This document shows positions 1 to 6,673 of a stretch of DNA of 7,843 nucleotides, piece after piece. The notes below the pieces were generated by a model. It worked only from the letters and a program-made list of their open reading frames with translations, did no database searches and was not told where the DNA came from. Origin of the DNA: an uncultured Eubacteriales bacterium. GTDB lineage: Bacteria; Bacillota; Clostridia; Oscillospirales; Oscillospiraceae. The DNA lies in contig OMQS01000121.1 in the NCBI GenBank assembly GCA_900313295.1, positions 1 to 7,843 of the forward strand, given 5' to 3'. Made by a program: the position numbers and the translations under genes. Positions within the stretch are counted from its first letter, which is position 1, and each line of letters opens with the position of its first letter.

Positions 1-1
1 G

Positions 2-1267
2 CAGAAGGAAGAAAACATCGATCGCAAGACCGATGCCATCGAAAAAAAGGAGGAGGCGCTGGCCGAAAAGCACGACGCCATCCTCAAGGAGCAGGATGAG
101 ATCAAGCTCATCAAGCGCAGCCAGACCGAGATGCTGGAGCGCATTTCCGGTTTCACCGCCGACCAGGCCAAGGAGTACCTGATCCAGCAGGTGGAGTCGG
201 AGGTCACACACGAGACCGCCATGAAGATCAAAGAGATCGAAGCCCGCGCCAAGGACGAGGCAGATCAGCGCGCCCGCGAGATCGTGGCCACTGCCATCCA
301 GCGCTGCGCCGCAGACCATGTGGCCGAGATCACCGTCAGTGTGGTTCCCCTGCCCAATGACGAGATGAAGGGCCGCATCATCGGCCGCGAAGGCCGCAAC
401 ATCCGCACGCTGGAGACTCTTACCGGCGCCGATCTCATCATCGACGACACCCCTGAGGCCATCACCGTGTCCTGCTTTGAGCCTGTCCGCCGCGAGGTGG
501 CTCGCCTGGCGCTGGAGAAGCTCATTGCCGACGGCCGCATCCATCCCACCCACATCGAGGAGATGGTGGAGAAGGCGCGCCGCGAGGTGGACGCCGTGAT
601 CCGCGCCGAGGGCGAGCGCGCCGTGCTGGAGACCGGCGTGCGGGGCGTGCATCCGGAGCTGCAGAAGCTGCTGGGTCGCCTGCACTACCGCACAAGCTAC
701 GGCCAGAACGTGCTGCAGCACTCCATCGAGGTGTCCCACATCGCCGGCATGATGGCGGCGGAGCTGGGCGCCGATGTGACGGCTGCCAAGCGCGCCGGCC
801 TGCTGCACGACATCGGCAAGGCCGTTGACCACGAGATGGAGGGCACCCACATCCAGTTGGGCGTGGAGTTCTGCCGCAAGTACAAGGAAAAGGAAGACAT
901 CATCCACGCCATTCAGGCGCACCACGGCGACGTGGAGTGCAAGACGCTGGTGGCCTGTCTGGTGCAGGCGGCGGACGCCGTTTCCGCAGCCCGCCCCGGC
1001 GCACGGCGCGAGAATCTGGAAAACTATATCAAGCGTCTGGAGAAGCTGGAGGAGATCACCAGCGACTATCCCGGCGTTGAGAAGAGCTACGCCATTCAGG
1101 CCGGCCGCGAGGTGCGCGTGATGGTGAAGCCCGAGCAGGTGTCCGAGGATCAGATGGTGATCCTGGCCCACGATCTGGCGCGCCGCATCGAGAGCGAGCT
1201 GGAGTATCCCGGCCAGATCAAGGTGCACGTCCTGCGGGAAACCAAGGTCGTGGAGTACGCCAAATAA
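2..1267 (+). CDS. rny: Ribonuclease Y, 5'-truncated by window edge
   Basis: This is the C-terminal part of RNase Y, the membrane-anchored endoribonuclease that starts mRNA decay in many Gram-positive bacteria. The frame is open from base 2, so the start codon and the N-terminal membrane anchor lie outside the window. About 421 codons are visible, against roughly 520 residues in Bacillus subtilis (from memory). In order there is a Lys/Glu-rich coiled coil (bases 2-330), a KH domain with the GxxG-type loop GREG at 383-394, and an HD domain with LLHDIGK, whose His-Asp pair is encoded at 806-811. A conserved [15 protein letters not shown] segment follows near 970-1014. The KH domain binds RNA and the HD domain supplies the metal-dependent hydrolase site. 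Choosing the ATG at 131 as the start would cut the coiled coil, so it is rejected. A strong terminator begins 6 nt after the TAA. The identification is very secure. Confidence 0.97.
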   Translation, partial: QKEENIDRKTDAIEKKEEALAEKHDAILKEQDEIKLIKRSQTEMLERISGFTADQAKEYLIQQVESEVTHETAMKIKEIEARAKDEADQRAREIVATAIQRCAADHVAEITVSVVPLPNDEMKGRIIGREGRNIRTLETLTGADLIIDDTPEAITVSCFEPVRREVARLALEKLIADGRIHPTHIEEMVEKARREVDAVIRAEGERAVLETGVRGVHPELQKLLGRLHYRTSYGQNVLQHSIEVSHIAGMMAAELGADVTAAKRAGLLHDIGKAVDHEMEGTHIQLGVEFCRKYKEKEDIIHAIQAHHGDVECKTLVACLVQAADAVSAARPGARRENLENYIKRLEKLEEITSDYPGVEKSYAIQAGREVRVMVKPEQVSEDQMVILAHDLARRIESELEYPGQIKVHVLRETKVVEYAK

Positions 1268-1273
1268 GATCAT

Positions 1274-1323
1274 TCACGAAAAATACTGCGTGTACGCAAG
1301 CGTACACGCAGTATTTTTCGTGA
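1274..1323 (+). terminator. Hairpin terminator after rny, possibly bidirectional
   Basis: A perfect 23-bp inverted repeat (1274-1296 with 1301-1323) encloses the 4-nt loop CAAG and starts 6 nt after the rny stop codon. Within it, the GC-rich core CTGCGTGTACG / CGTACACGCAG is followed by TATTTTT and preceded by AAAAATA. It therefore reads as an intrinsic terminator on the + strand and is symmetric enough to work on the - strand. No minus-strand gene converges here, so its main role is inferred to be ending rny transcripts. Confidence 0.85.
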
Positions 1324-1341
1324 GGGGAGTTTTTGCAGGCT

Positions 1342-1506
1342 GCTTCGCGCATAATTTTGCCGCAAGCGGCAAAATTCCACACTGGCAGCCGGGGGAGGTA
1401 TTTTCCCCCACGCCCATGTCGCGGGAAAAAATGATTTTATTTTTTTGCCGCATGCGAGCGGCAAATTCTGCGAAGCGTTTTTGTGGCGAAAAACAGCGTT
1501 TGCCGC
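1342..1506. repeat. Cluster of inverted repeats built on octamer TTTGCCGC
   Basis: This stretch has no convincing gene. The octamer TTTGCCGC occurs at 1356-1363, 1444-1451 and 1499-1506, and its reverse complement GCGGCAAA at 1366-1373 and 1458-1465. The copies form two hairpins: 1353-1362/1367-1376 with loop CAAG, and 1444-1451/1458-1465 with a 6-nt loop. A longer-range pair GCTTCGC (1342-1348) with GCGAAGC (1470-1476) could enclose both. Further small dyads are GGGGGA/TCCCCC (1391-1396/1404-1409) and GTTTTT/AAAAAC (1477-1482/1489-1494). The last octamer directly abuts the -35 of the ymdB promoter, so protein-binding sites are possible. A decayed repeat element is the alternative. Confidence 0.6.
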
Positions 1507-1535
1507 TTGCGCGGGGCGGGCATTTTATATATAAT
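1507..1535 (+). promoter_or_regulatory. Sigma-A type promoter for the ymdB operon
   Basis: A perfect -10 TATAAT (1530-1535) stands exactly 17 bp after TTGCGC (1507-1512), which matches only the TTG half of the -35 consensus. The predicted transcription start near 1542 leaves a leader of about 35 nt before the ymdB ATG. The -35 is directly preceded by a TTTGCCGC copy. With a terminator between rny and ymdB, this promoter probably carries most transcription of the four-gene operon. Confidence 0.65.
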
Positions 1536-1576
1536 TGGTATTGAAACGAAATCGAAGGGAAACGGAGGCGTGGGGC

Positions 1577-2353
1577 ATGCATTTCAAGGTGCTGGCCGTG
1601 GGCGACATAACAGGTGAGAGCGGCGTGGCCTTCCTGCGCCGCCATCTGGGGCGGCTGAAGCAGGAAAAGGGCATTGACTTCGCGGTGGTCAACGCCGAAA
1701 ACGCTGCGGGAAACGGTCTGCTGCCCGCCCAGGCCGAGGATATTTTTGCCGCCGGCGCGGACGTTATCACCCTGGGCAACCACACCTTCGGCAAGATGCA
1801 GATCGCCCATTTTCTGGAGGAAAACCCCTATATCCTCCGCCCTGCCAATTATACCGGCCGCGCGCCGGGCAAGGGCTGGGGGGTGTATGACTGCGGGCGT
1901 GTGCAGGTGGGGGTGCTGAACCTCATCGGCCGCTGCGGTCTGGATTTCAACGCCGAAAACCCCTTTACCACCGCCGACCGAGTGCTTAAAAACGCGGACA
2001 AGCCCACCTTTGTTCTGGTGGATCTTCACGCCCAGGCCACCAGCGAAAAGCTGGCCATGTCCTACTATCTGGACGGGCGGGTCAGCGCCCTCTGGGGCAC
2101 CCACACCCACGTCCCCACCGCCGACGAGCACGTATGCCCCAAGGGCACGGGATACATCACCGATCTGGGCATGACGGGGCCGAGGGAATCCGTGCTGGGC
2201 ATCCGGCCGGAACAGTCGGTGGAGTTTTTTCTGGGCGGCCTGCCGGGGCGCTACCGGACGGCGGAGGGAGCCTGCAAGCTGCAGGGCGCCATTTTTACAT
2301 TGGACAGCGGCACCGGCCTGTGCGTCGGTGTGGAGCGTATAGAAGTTCTGTAA
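1577..2353 (+). CDS. ymdB: YmdB-family metallophosphodiesterase
   Basis: This 258-residue protein is a close match in length and motifs to Bacillus subtilis YmdB (TIGR00282-type calcineurin-like phosphoesterase), a 2',3'-cyclic nucleotide phosphodiesterase affecting biofilm and motility decisions. Metal-site residues are visible: D10 in VGD, E41-N42 in NAEN, N68-H69 in GNHT, H151 in DLHAQATSEK, and H176/H178 in GTHTHV. The signature KGTGYITDLGMTGP follows. The ATG at 1577 is chosen because it is preceded by GGAGG (1564-1568) with 8-nt spacing and gives the family N-terminus. A TTG at 1535 would overlap the -10 element. It is first in an operon with the YbaK-type gene, whose ribosome binding site begins right after this stop. 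Having rny upstream is the usual Firmicutes neighbourhood, though here a terminator and a new promoter separate the two. Confidence 0.95.
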   Translation: MHFKVLAVGDITGESGVAFLRRHLGRLKQEKGIDFAVVNAENAAGNGLLPAQAEDIFAAGADVITLGNHTFGKMQIAHFLEENPYILRPANYTGRAPGKGWGVYDCGRVQVGVLNLIGRCGLDFNAENPFTTADRVLKNADKPTFVLVDLHAQATSEKLAMSYYLDGRVSALWGTHTHVPTADEHVCPKGTGYITDLGMTGPRESVLGIRPEQSVEFFLGGLPGRYRTAEGACKLQGAIFTLDSGTGLCVGVERIEVL

Positions 2354-2366
2354 GGAGGATACCATC

Positions 2367-2858
2367 ATGTCAGTTGAAAAAGTGAGAGAATATCTGAAGG
2401 GCTATGGCGTGGCTGACCGCATGCGGGAGTTCACCGTGTCCAGCGCCACGGTGGAGCTGGCAGCGGTGGCCGTGGGCGTGGAGCCTGCCCGCATCGCCAA
2501 GACCCTGAGCTTTAAGGTGGACGAGACCCCCGTTCTGGTGGTGGCCGCAGGCGACGCCAAGGTGGATAACAGCAAGTATAAGCATTTTTTCCATACCAAG
2601 GCCAAAATGCTCACCCCCGAGGAGGCGGTGGAGCGCATCGGCCACGCCGTGGGCGGCGTGTGTCCCTTCGCATTGCCTGCGGACGTGAAGACGTATCTGG
2701 ACGTGTCGCTGAAGCGGTTTGACACGGTGTTTCCCGCTGTGGGCAGCGCCGCTTCCGCCATTGAGCTTACCTGCGACGAGCTGGAGCGCTGCTGCGGCGA
2801 GAACTTCGTGGAGTGGGTGGACGTGTGCAAGGGCTGGCAGGAGGAGCCGGAGGCATGA
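2367..2858 (+). CDS. YbaK/EbsC-family (YwhH-like) aminoacyl-tRNA deacylase
   Basis: This 163-residue single-domain protein belongs to the YbaK/ProXp superfamily, related to the INS editing domain of bacterial prolyl-tRNA synthetase. Members hydrolyse mischarged aminoacyl-tRNAs in trans, for example Cys-tRNA(Pro) by YbaK. Visible marks are SSATVELAA (25-33), the family lysine K45 in ARIAKTLSF, GDAKVDNSK (62-70) and the GxxxP loop GGVCP (96-100). The C-terminal SAIELTCDELER resembles Bacillus YwhH. The SD GGAGG (2354-2358) follows the ymdB stop directly and lies 8 nt before the ATG, so the genes are co-translated. Its stop overlaps the next start as ATGA. The exact substrate (Cys-, Ala- or another mischarged tRNA) cannot be read from sequence. 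The INS-less ProRS encoded about 2.2 kb downstream makes a tRNA(Pro) role plausible. Family assignment is secure; substrate is inference. Confidence 0.9.
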   Translation: MSVEKVREYLKGYGVADRMREFTVSSATVELAAVAVGVEPARIAKTLSFKVDETPVLVVAAGDAKVDNSKYKHFFHTKAKMLTPEEAVERIGHAVGGVCPFALPADVKTYLDVSLKRFDTVFPAVGSAASAIELTCDELERCCGENFVEWVDVCKGWQEEPEA

Positions 2859-3937
2859 GGATCCTCCACGCCGCCGACCTGCACTTGGACAGCGCCTTTG
2901 CAGGGCTCGGCGATGAAAAAGCGGCGCTTTTCCGGCAGGAGAGTCGGGACACCCTGCGCCGCATGGTGGACTGGGGCAACGACCACGCCGCGGACGTCAT
3001 GCTGCTGGCGGGGGATCTGTTTGACTCCGAGAGCCTTTTCAGCCAGACCGCCCGCACACTGGCGCTTGCTCTGGCGCGTTTTCGGGGCAAGGTGTTTCTG
3101 GCGCCCGGCAACCATGATTTCTATGCCGCCGGCAGCAGCTACGACGCCGTGGACTGGCCGGAAAACGTGCATATTTTCACCGGCCGCACCCCCCGGACGG
3201 TGCTTTTACCGGAGCTGAACGCCTCCGTCACCGGCGCCGCCTTCACCGCCGCCGAGGAGTGGCAGCCCTTTGACGGCGCGGCCTTTGCCGGTGGCGACGC
3301 GCCCATCCGATTGGGCATTCTGCACGGCGAAGTGACCCGCGGCGAGAGCAAGTACCGCGCCATTGCGCCGTCGGAGATCAAAAAAACCGACCTCACCTAT
3401 CTGGCGCTGGGGCATGTGCACCGCTTCGGCGGCGTGCAGTGGGCGGGAAAGACCGCCTATGCCTACTCCGGCTGCCTGCCCGGGCGCGGCTTTGACGAAA
3501 CCGGCGACAAGGGCTTTCTGTTCGGCGAGGTCACGCCCGAAGGGGCGGACATGGAGTTCGTGCCCTTCGCTCTGCGCCGCTACCAGAGCGTCACGGCGGA
3601 CATCACGGAGCGCGAGCCGGCGGAGGCCGTTCGGCAGGCGCTGGAGCCGGACTGCGGGCAGGACATCTGCCGCGTGCTGCTCACCGGCGCCCGTCGGGGA
3701 GAGCTGTCCCTCGCGGCGCTGCAGGCGGAGCTGGCAGGTCTGTGCGCCGCGCTGGAGCTGACGGACGAGACCTATCCGGAGGAGGATATTTGGGCGCACT
3801 GCGGAGAGGATTCCCTGCGAGGACTGTTTTTGCAGGAACTGCGAGAGCGGTATGACGCCGCCGAGGAGACGGAAAAGGAGGGGATCCTTCGGGCGGCACG
3901 CTTTGGCTTGGCGGCGCTGGAAAATCGGGATCTGTAA
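2855..3937 (+). CDS. Mre11/SbcD/YhaO-like metallophosphoesterase (DNA repair exonuclease family)
   Basis: This 360-residue calcineurin-like phosphoesterase is of the SbcD/Mre11 type. The five phosphoesterase motifs are in order: D8/H10 in AADLHLD, D54 in LLAGDLFDS, N86-H87 in PGNHDFY, H157 in ILHGEV, and H187/H189 in LALGHVHRF. The C-terminal 130 or so residues form the variable capping region, ending in an amphipathic, charged segment. Homologues such as Bacillus YhaO (about 400 residues) normally work with a large SMC-like ATPase (YhaN/SbcC) and are proposed to act in DNA end processing. No such ATPase follows here; an asparaginase gene does. The ATG at 2855 overlaps the upstream stop (ATGA), with AGGAGG at 2839-2844. 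A GTG at 2813 would only add a low-complexity run inside the YbaK gene. Family is sure; the substrate is not. Confidence 0.88.
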   Translation: MRILHAADLHLDSAFAGLGDEKAALFRQESRDTLRRMVDWGNDHAADVMLLAGDLFDSESLFSQTARTLALALARFRGKVFLAPGNHDFYAAGSSYDAVDWPENVHIFTGRTPRTVLLPELNASVTGAAFTAAEEWQPFDGAAFAGGDAPIRLGILHGEVTRGESKYRAIAPSEIKKTDLTYLALGHVHRFGGVQWAGKTAYAYSGCLPGRGFDETGDKGFLFGEVTPEGADMEFVPFALRRYQSVTADITEREPAEAVRQALEPDCGQDICRVLLTGARRGELSLAALQAELAGLCAALELTDETYPEEDIWAHCGEDSLRGLFLQELRERYDAAEETEKEGILRAARFGLAALENRDL

Positions 3938-3946
3938 GAGGTGACT

Positions 3947-4942
3947 ATGAAAAAAATTCTCATGATCGGCACCGGCGGCACCATCGCCTCGGAGATGACC
4001 CCCGAGGGGCTTGCGCCGGAGCTGAACACGCAGCAGCTGCTGGAGTTCATTCCCGACATCGGCAAGCTGTGCCATGTGGACTGCCTGCAGGTGTATAATC
4101 TGGACAGCACCAACATCCGTCCGGAAAACTGGCTGGGGGTGGTGGACACCCTGCGGAAAAACTACGACGCCTACGACGGCTTCGTCATCAGCCACGGCAC
4201 GGACACCATGGCCTACACCGCGGCGGCGCTGAGCTATCTGGTGCAGGGCAGCCCCAAGCCCATCGTGCTTACCGGCGCGCAGAAGCCCATCTGGTTCGAC
4301 GGCACGGACTCCAAGCGCAACCTGACGGACGCCTTTCTTTACGCCTGTCGGGGCTGCGGCGGCGTGCAGATCGTTTTTAACGGCAAGGTGATTCTGGGCA
4401 CCCGCGCCCGCAAGACTTTTTCCAAGAGCTTCCAGGCATTTTCCAGCGTGAATTACCCCGACCTTGCGGTGCTGCAGGATGAGCGGTTGCTGCAATACAT
4501 CCGCACGGAGAGCCTGCCGCGGCCTGTTTTTTATGACAAACTGTGCCGGAACGTGGGGCTTCTGAAGCTGATCCCCGGCACTAAGCGGGAGCTGGTGGCC
4601 TTCATGATGGAGCACTACGACGGCATCGTGGTGGAGAGCTTCGGCGTGGGCGGCCTGCCGGAGTACGACGGGGAGGAGTTCTACCCTGTGGTGCGGCAGG
4701 CGGTGGAGCGGGGCAAGATCGTGGTGATGACTACCCAGGTGCCCAACGAGGGCAGCGACCTGTCGGTGTACCACGTAGGCGGACACTTAAAGAGCACGCT
4801 GCACCTGCTGGAGGCCTTCGACATGACCACGGAGGCCGCCGTGTGCAAGCTCATGTGGATCCTGGGGCAGACGAGAGAATTTGAGCAGGTGCGGGAGCTG
4901 TTTAACCGGCCGGTGGCGTGGGACATTCTCACCCAGAGCTGA
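3947..4942 (+). CDS. ansA: L-asparaginase, type I (cytoplasmic)
   Basis: This 331-residue protein is a bacterial-type asparaginase, hydrolysing L-asparagine to aspartate and ammonia. The N-terminal nucleophile motif TGGTIAS has T12. The second catalytic motif SHGTDTMAYTAAAL contains T85-D86. A lysine matching the family's catalytic Lys is K156 in TRARK. The start GTGGTIA lies only a few residues from the N-terminus and there is no signal peptide, which fits the cytoplasmic type I (AnsA) rather than the secreted type II. The ATG at 3947 has AGAGGTG just upstream (core ends about 5 nt before it); a GTG at 3941 would overlap that site. It is last in the ymdB operon, 9 nt after the phosphoesterase stop. 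A GC-rich dyad begins 9 nt after its TGA. A link between asparagine breakdown and its RNA/tRNA neighbours is not evident. Confidence 0.92.
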   Translation: MKKILMIGTGGTIASEMTPEGLAPELNTQQLLEFIPDIGKLCHVDCLQVYNLDSTNIRPENWLGVVDTLRKNYDAYDGFVISHGTDTMAYTAAALSYLVQGSPKPIVLTGAQKPIWFDGTDSKRNLTDAFLYACRGCGGVQIVFNGKVILGTRARKTFSKSFQAFSSVNYPDLAVLQDERLLQYIRTESLPRPVFYDKLCRNVGLLKLIPGTKRELVAFMMEHYDGIVVESFGVGGLPEYDGEEFYPVVRQAVERGKIVVMTTQVPNEGSDLSVYHVGGHLKSTLHLLEAFDMTTEAAVCKLMWILGQTREFEQVRELFNRPVAWDILTQS

Positions 4943-4950
4943 AAACCGGG

Positions 4951-4982
4951 GCGGGCTGCGGCCTTGACAATCCGCAGCCCGC
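4951..4982. other. 11-bp GC-rich dyad enclosing the proS -35 box
   Basis: A perfect inverted repeat, GCGGGCTGCGG (4951-4961) with CCGCAGCCCGC (4972-4982), flanks a 10-nt loop that contains TTGACA exactly at its centre. It lies 9 nt after the ansA stop, so it could serve as a transcription end. However, no T-run follows the right arm (ACGATACAATATTTATTC), which makes a canonical intrinsic terminator doubtful. A regulator-binding dyad over the -35 is the alternative. Confidence 0.6.
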
Positions 4983-4992
4983 ACGATACAAT
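4964..4992 (+). promoter_or_regulatory. Strong sigma-A promoter for proS
   Basis: A consensus -35 TTGACA (4964-4969), a 17-bp spacer and -10 TACAAT (4987-4992, five of six) give a near-ideal housekeeping promoter. The predicted start near 4999 leaves an A/T-rich leader of about 50 nt, strikingly unlike the GC-rich coding DNA on both sides, with AGGAG at 5040-5044 seven nt before the proS ATG. Confidence 0.85.
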
Positions 4993-5051
4993 ATTTATTC
5001 GGAAAAATTTATTTTGGAAATCATTTTATAGAAAAAGTTAGGAGAAACATC

Positions 5052-6491
5052 ATGGCAAAAGATCAGAGAAACGTGGAAGCCATCACCCCTATGGAGGTGG
5101 ATTTCGCCAAGTGGTACACCGACATTTGCCTGAAAGCGGAGCTGGTGGACTATGCCTCCGTGAAGGGCTTCATGATCCTGCGCCCCTATGGCTACGCCAT
5201 TTGGGAGAACATCCAGCGCATCATGGACGGCATGTTCAAAAAGACCGGACATGTGAACGTGGCTATGCCGGTGCTGATCCCCGAAAGCCTGCTGAAAAAG
5301 GAGGGGGAGCTGGTGCAGGGCTTTGCGCCGGAGGTGGCCTGGGTCACCCACGGCGGCAGCGAGAAGCTGGAGGAGCGGCTGGCCTTCCGCCCTACCTCGG
5401 AAACCATGTTCTGCGACCACTGGCATAACGTTTTGCAGAGCTATCGGGAGCTGCCCATGCTCTATAACCAGTGGTGCTCCGTCATCCGCTGGGAAAAGAC
5501 CACTCGGCCGTTCCTGCGCAGCCGCGAGTTCTGGTGGCAGGAGGGGCACACCATCCACGAGACCGCCGAGGAGGCTATTGCCGAGACGGAGCAGCAGCTC
5601 AACTGCTACGCCGACTTCTGTCGGGACGCGCTGGCTATGCCCGTGGTGAAGGGGCGCAAGACCGAGAAGGAGAAGTTCGCCGGTGCCGAGGCTACCTACA
5701 CCATCGAGGCCATGATGAAGGATCGCAAGGCGCTCCAGTCCGGCACCAGCCACTACTTCGGTGACAAGTTCTCCCGCGCCTACGACGTCACCTTCACCGG
5801 TCGGGACAACAAGCTCCAGTACCCCTTCCAGACCTCTTGGGGCAGCACCACCCGCCTCATCGGCGCCTGTATCATGACCCATTCGGACAACAACGGTCTG
5901 GTTCTGCCTCCGGCGGTGGCACCCATTCAGGTGGTGGTAGTGCCTATCGCCCAGCATAAGGCCGGCGTTTTGGACGCCGCCGCTGCGCTGTGTGATCGGC
6001 TGGAGAAGGCCGGTCTGCGGGTGAAGATGGACAGCAGCGAGCAGTCCCCCGGCTGGAAGTTCGCCCAGTATGAGATGAAGGGCGTGCCCCTGCGGGTGGA
6101 GATCGGCCCCAAGGACATGGAAAAAGAGCAGTGCTGCATTGCCCGCCGTGACACCGGCGAGAAGAGCTTCGTGCCGCTGGCTGACTTGGAGAGCGCCGTG
6201 CAGACGCTGCTGAAGGACATCCACGACAACCTCTACGCTATGGCGGAGAAGAATCTGGAGGACAACACCTTCGACTTCACCACTTGGGAGGAGGTCAAGG
6301 AGATGGCGCAGGGCAAGGGCGGCTTTGCCCGCACCAAGTGGTGCGGCAGTCTGGAGTGCGAACTGGCCATGAAGGAAAAGGCGGGCGTCTCCAGCCGCTG
6401 CATGCCCCTGAAGCAGTCCGGCACCACGGGCAAGTGCCCTGTGTGCGGCAAGGAATGCACCACGGATATTTACTGGGGCGTGGCGTACTAA
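5052..6491 (+). CDS. proS: Prolyl-tRNA synthetase, archaeal/eukaryote-type (no INS domain)
   Basis: This 479-residue class II synthetase charges tRNA(Pro) with proline in the cytoplasm. The proline-site motif FRPTSET is at 112-118 (T115, E117). Motif 2 begins at R146-W147-E148 and runs through RPFLRSREFWWQEGHT. SGTSHYFGDKFSRAYDV (230-246) follows, and motif 3 has R268 in GSTTRLIGA. Motifs 2 and 3 are too close for the roughly 180-residue INS editing insertion of the about 570-residue bacterial type. An anticodon-binding domain starts near residue 285 (VVVVPIAQHK). The C-terminal domain has a CX4C (C431, C436) and CX2C (C462, C465) set, matching the zinc-binding layout of the Thermus-type enzyme, and ends in the family's terminal Tyr (WGVAY). 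It is monocistronic by appearance, with its own promoter and terminator. Editing of mischarged tRNA(Pro) must come from elsewhere, perhaps the YbaK-type protein encoded at 2367. Confidence 0.97.
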   Translation: MAKDQRNVEAITPMEVDFAKWYTDICLKAELVDYASVKGFMILRPYGYAIWENIQRIMDGMFKKTGHVNVAMPVLIPESLLKKEGELVQGFAPEVAWVTHGGSEKLEERLAFRPTSETMFCDHWHNVLQSYRELPMLYNQWCSVIRWEKTTRPFLRSREFWWQEGHTIHETAEEAIAETEQQLNCYADFCRDALAMPVVKGRKTEKEKFAGAEATYTIEAMMKDRKALQSGTSHYFGDKFSRAYDVTFTGRDNKLQYPFQTSWGSTTRLIGACIMTHSDNNGLVLPPAVAPIQVVVVPIAQHKAGVLDAAAALCDRLEKAGLRVKMDSSEQSPGWKFAQYEMKGVPLRVEIGPKDMEKEQCCIARRDTGEKSFVPLADLESAVQTLLKDIHDNLYAMAEKNLEDNTFDFTTWEEVKEMAQGKGGFARTKWCGSLECELAMKEKAGVSSRCMPLKQSGTTGKCPVCGKECTTDIYWGVAY

Positions 6492-6501
6492 ATCTCCTCT
6501 G

Positions 6502-6596
6502 TGTCATTCCGAGGGAGCGGAGCGACCGTGGGAATCCGTCCTTTTCGCAAGGGAAACGGATTGCCACACCAGTGTGCGCACTGGTTCGCAATGACA
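6502..6596. repeat. 95-bp palindromic interspersed repeat (REP/MITE-like)
   Basis: The element is bounded by TGTCATT (6502-6508) and its complement AATGACA (6590-6596). Nested inside are AATCCGT (6533-6539) with ACGGATT (6556-6562), and CCTT (6540-6543) with AAGG (6549-6552). A side hairpin ACCAGTG-TGCG-CACTGGT sits at 6568-6585. Read in frame, it gives the ERSDRGNP-type peptides often misannotated as small proteins, which marks a widespread class of bacterial intergenic repeats. It carries no transposase, so if mobile it would have to be moved in trans. Copy number elsewhere in the genome cannot be seen here. Confidence 0.75.
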
Positions 6597-6616
6597 TTGT
6601 GCTTGGGAAATAAGCT

Positions 6617-6650
6617 GACCGGCGCGGATAAATTTCCGCGCCGGTCTTTA
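6617..6650 (+). terminator. Terminator after proS
   Basis: An 11-bp GC-rich stem, GACCGGCGCGG (6617-6627) with CCGCGCCGGTC (6636-6646), has the A/T loop ATAAATTT (the outer A-T of the loop may also pair) and is followed by TTTA. The T-run is short but the stem is very stable. It probably ends proS transcripts that cross the palindromic repeat, and separates them from the XRE gene beginning 24 nt later. Confidence 0.7.
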
Positions 6651-6673
6651 CAGGATGGGGGCGAAACAACGCT

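Noticed and set aside
1342..1506. CRISPR array
   Set aside because: The repeated unit is only 8 bp, in both orientations, with irregular spacing and no cas genes.
1290..1544. 84-codon + strand frame in the rny-ymdB gap
   Set aside because: It starts inside the terminator hairpin, runs through inverted repeats and the promoter, and has no SD or recognisable domain.
1274..2368. Long minus-strand open frame (364 codons) opposite ymdB
   Set aside because: It mirrors a clearly conserved ymdB on the + strand and has no recognisable domains. GC-rich codon use opens such antisense frames.
2813..2854. Upstream GTG start for the phosphoesterase
   Set aside because: It adds 14 residues unlike the family N-terminus, and the ATG at 2855 gives the standard MRILHAADLHL start with an upstream AGGAGG.
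3206..4786. Long minus-strand open frame (526 codons) opposite the phosphoesterase and asparaginase genes
   Set aside because: It spans two well-identified genes and the gap between them. Its His/Gln/Leu/Ala-rich product is typical of shadow translation.
4995..6224. Minus-strand frame of 409 codons opposite proS
   Set aside because: Shadow of proS, which has complete synthetase motifs; it has no domain, ribosome binding site or promoter of its own.
6284..6613. Small + strand frame running from proS into the intergenic repeat
   Set aside because: It overlaps the proS 3' end in another frame and its tail is the translated palindromic repeat, a known source of false small proteins.
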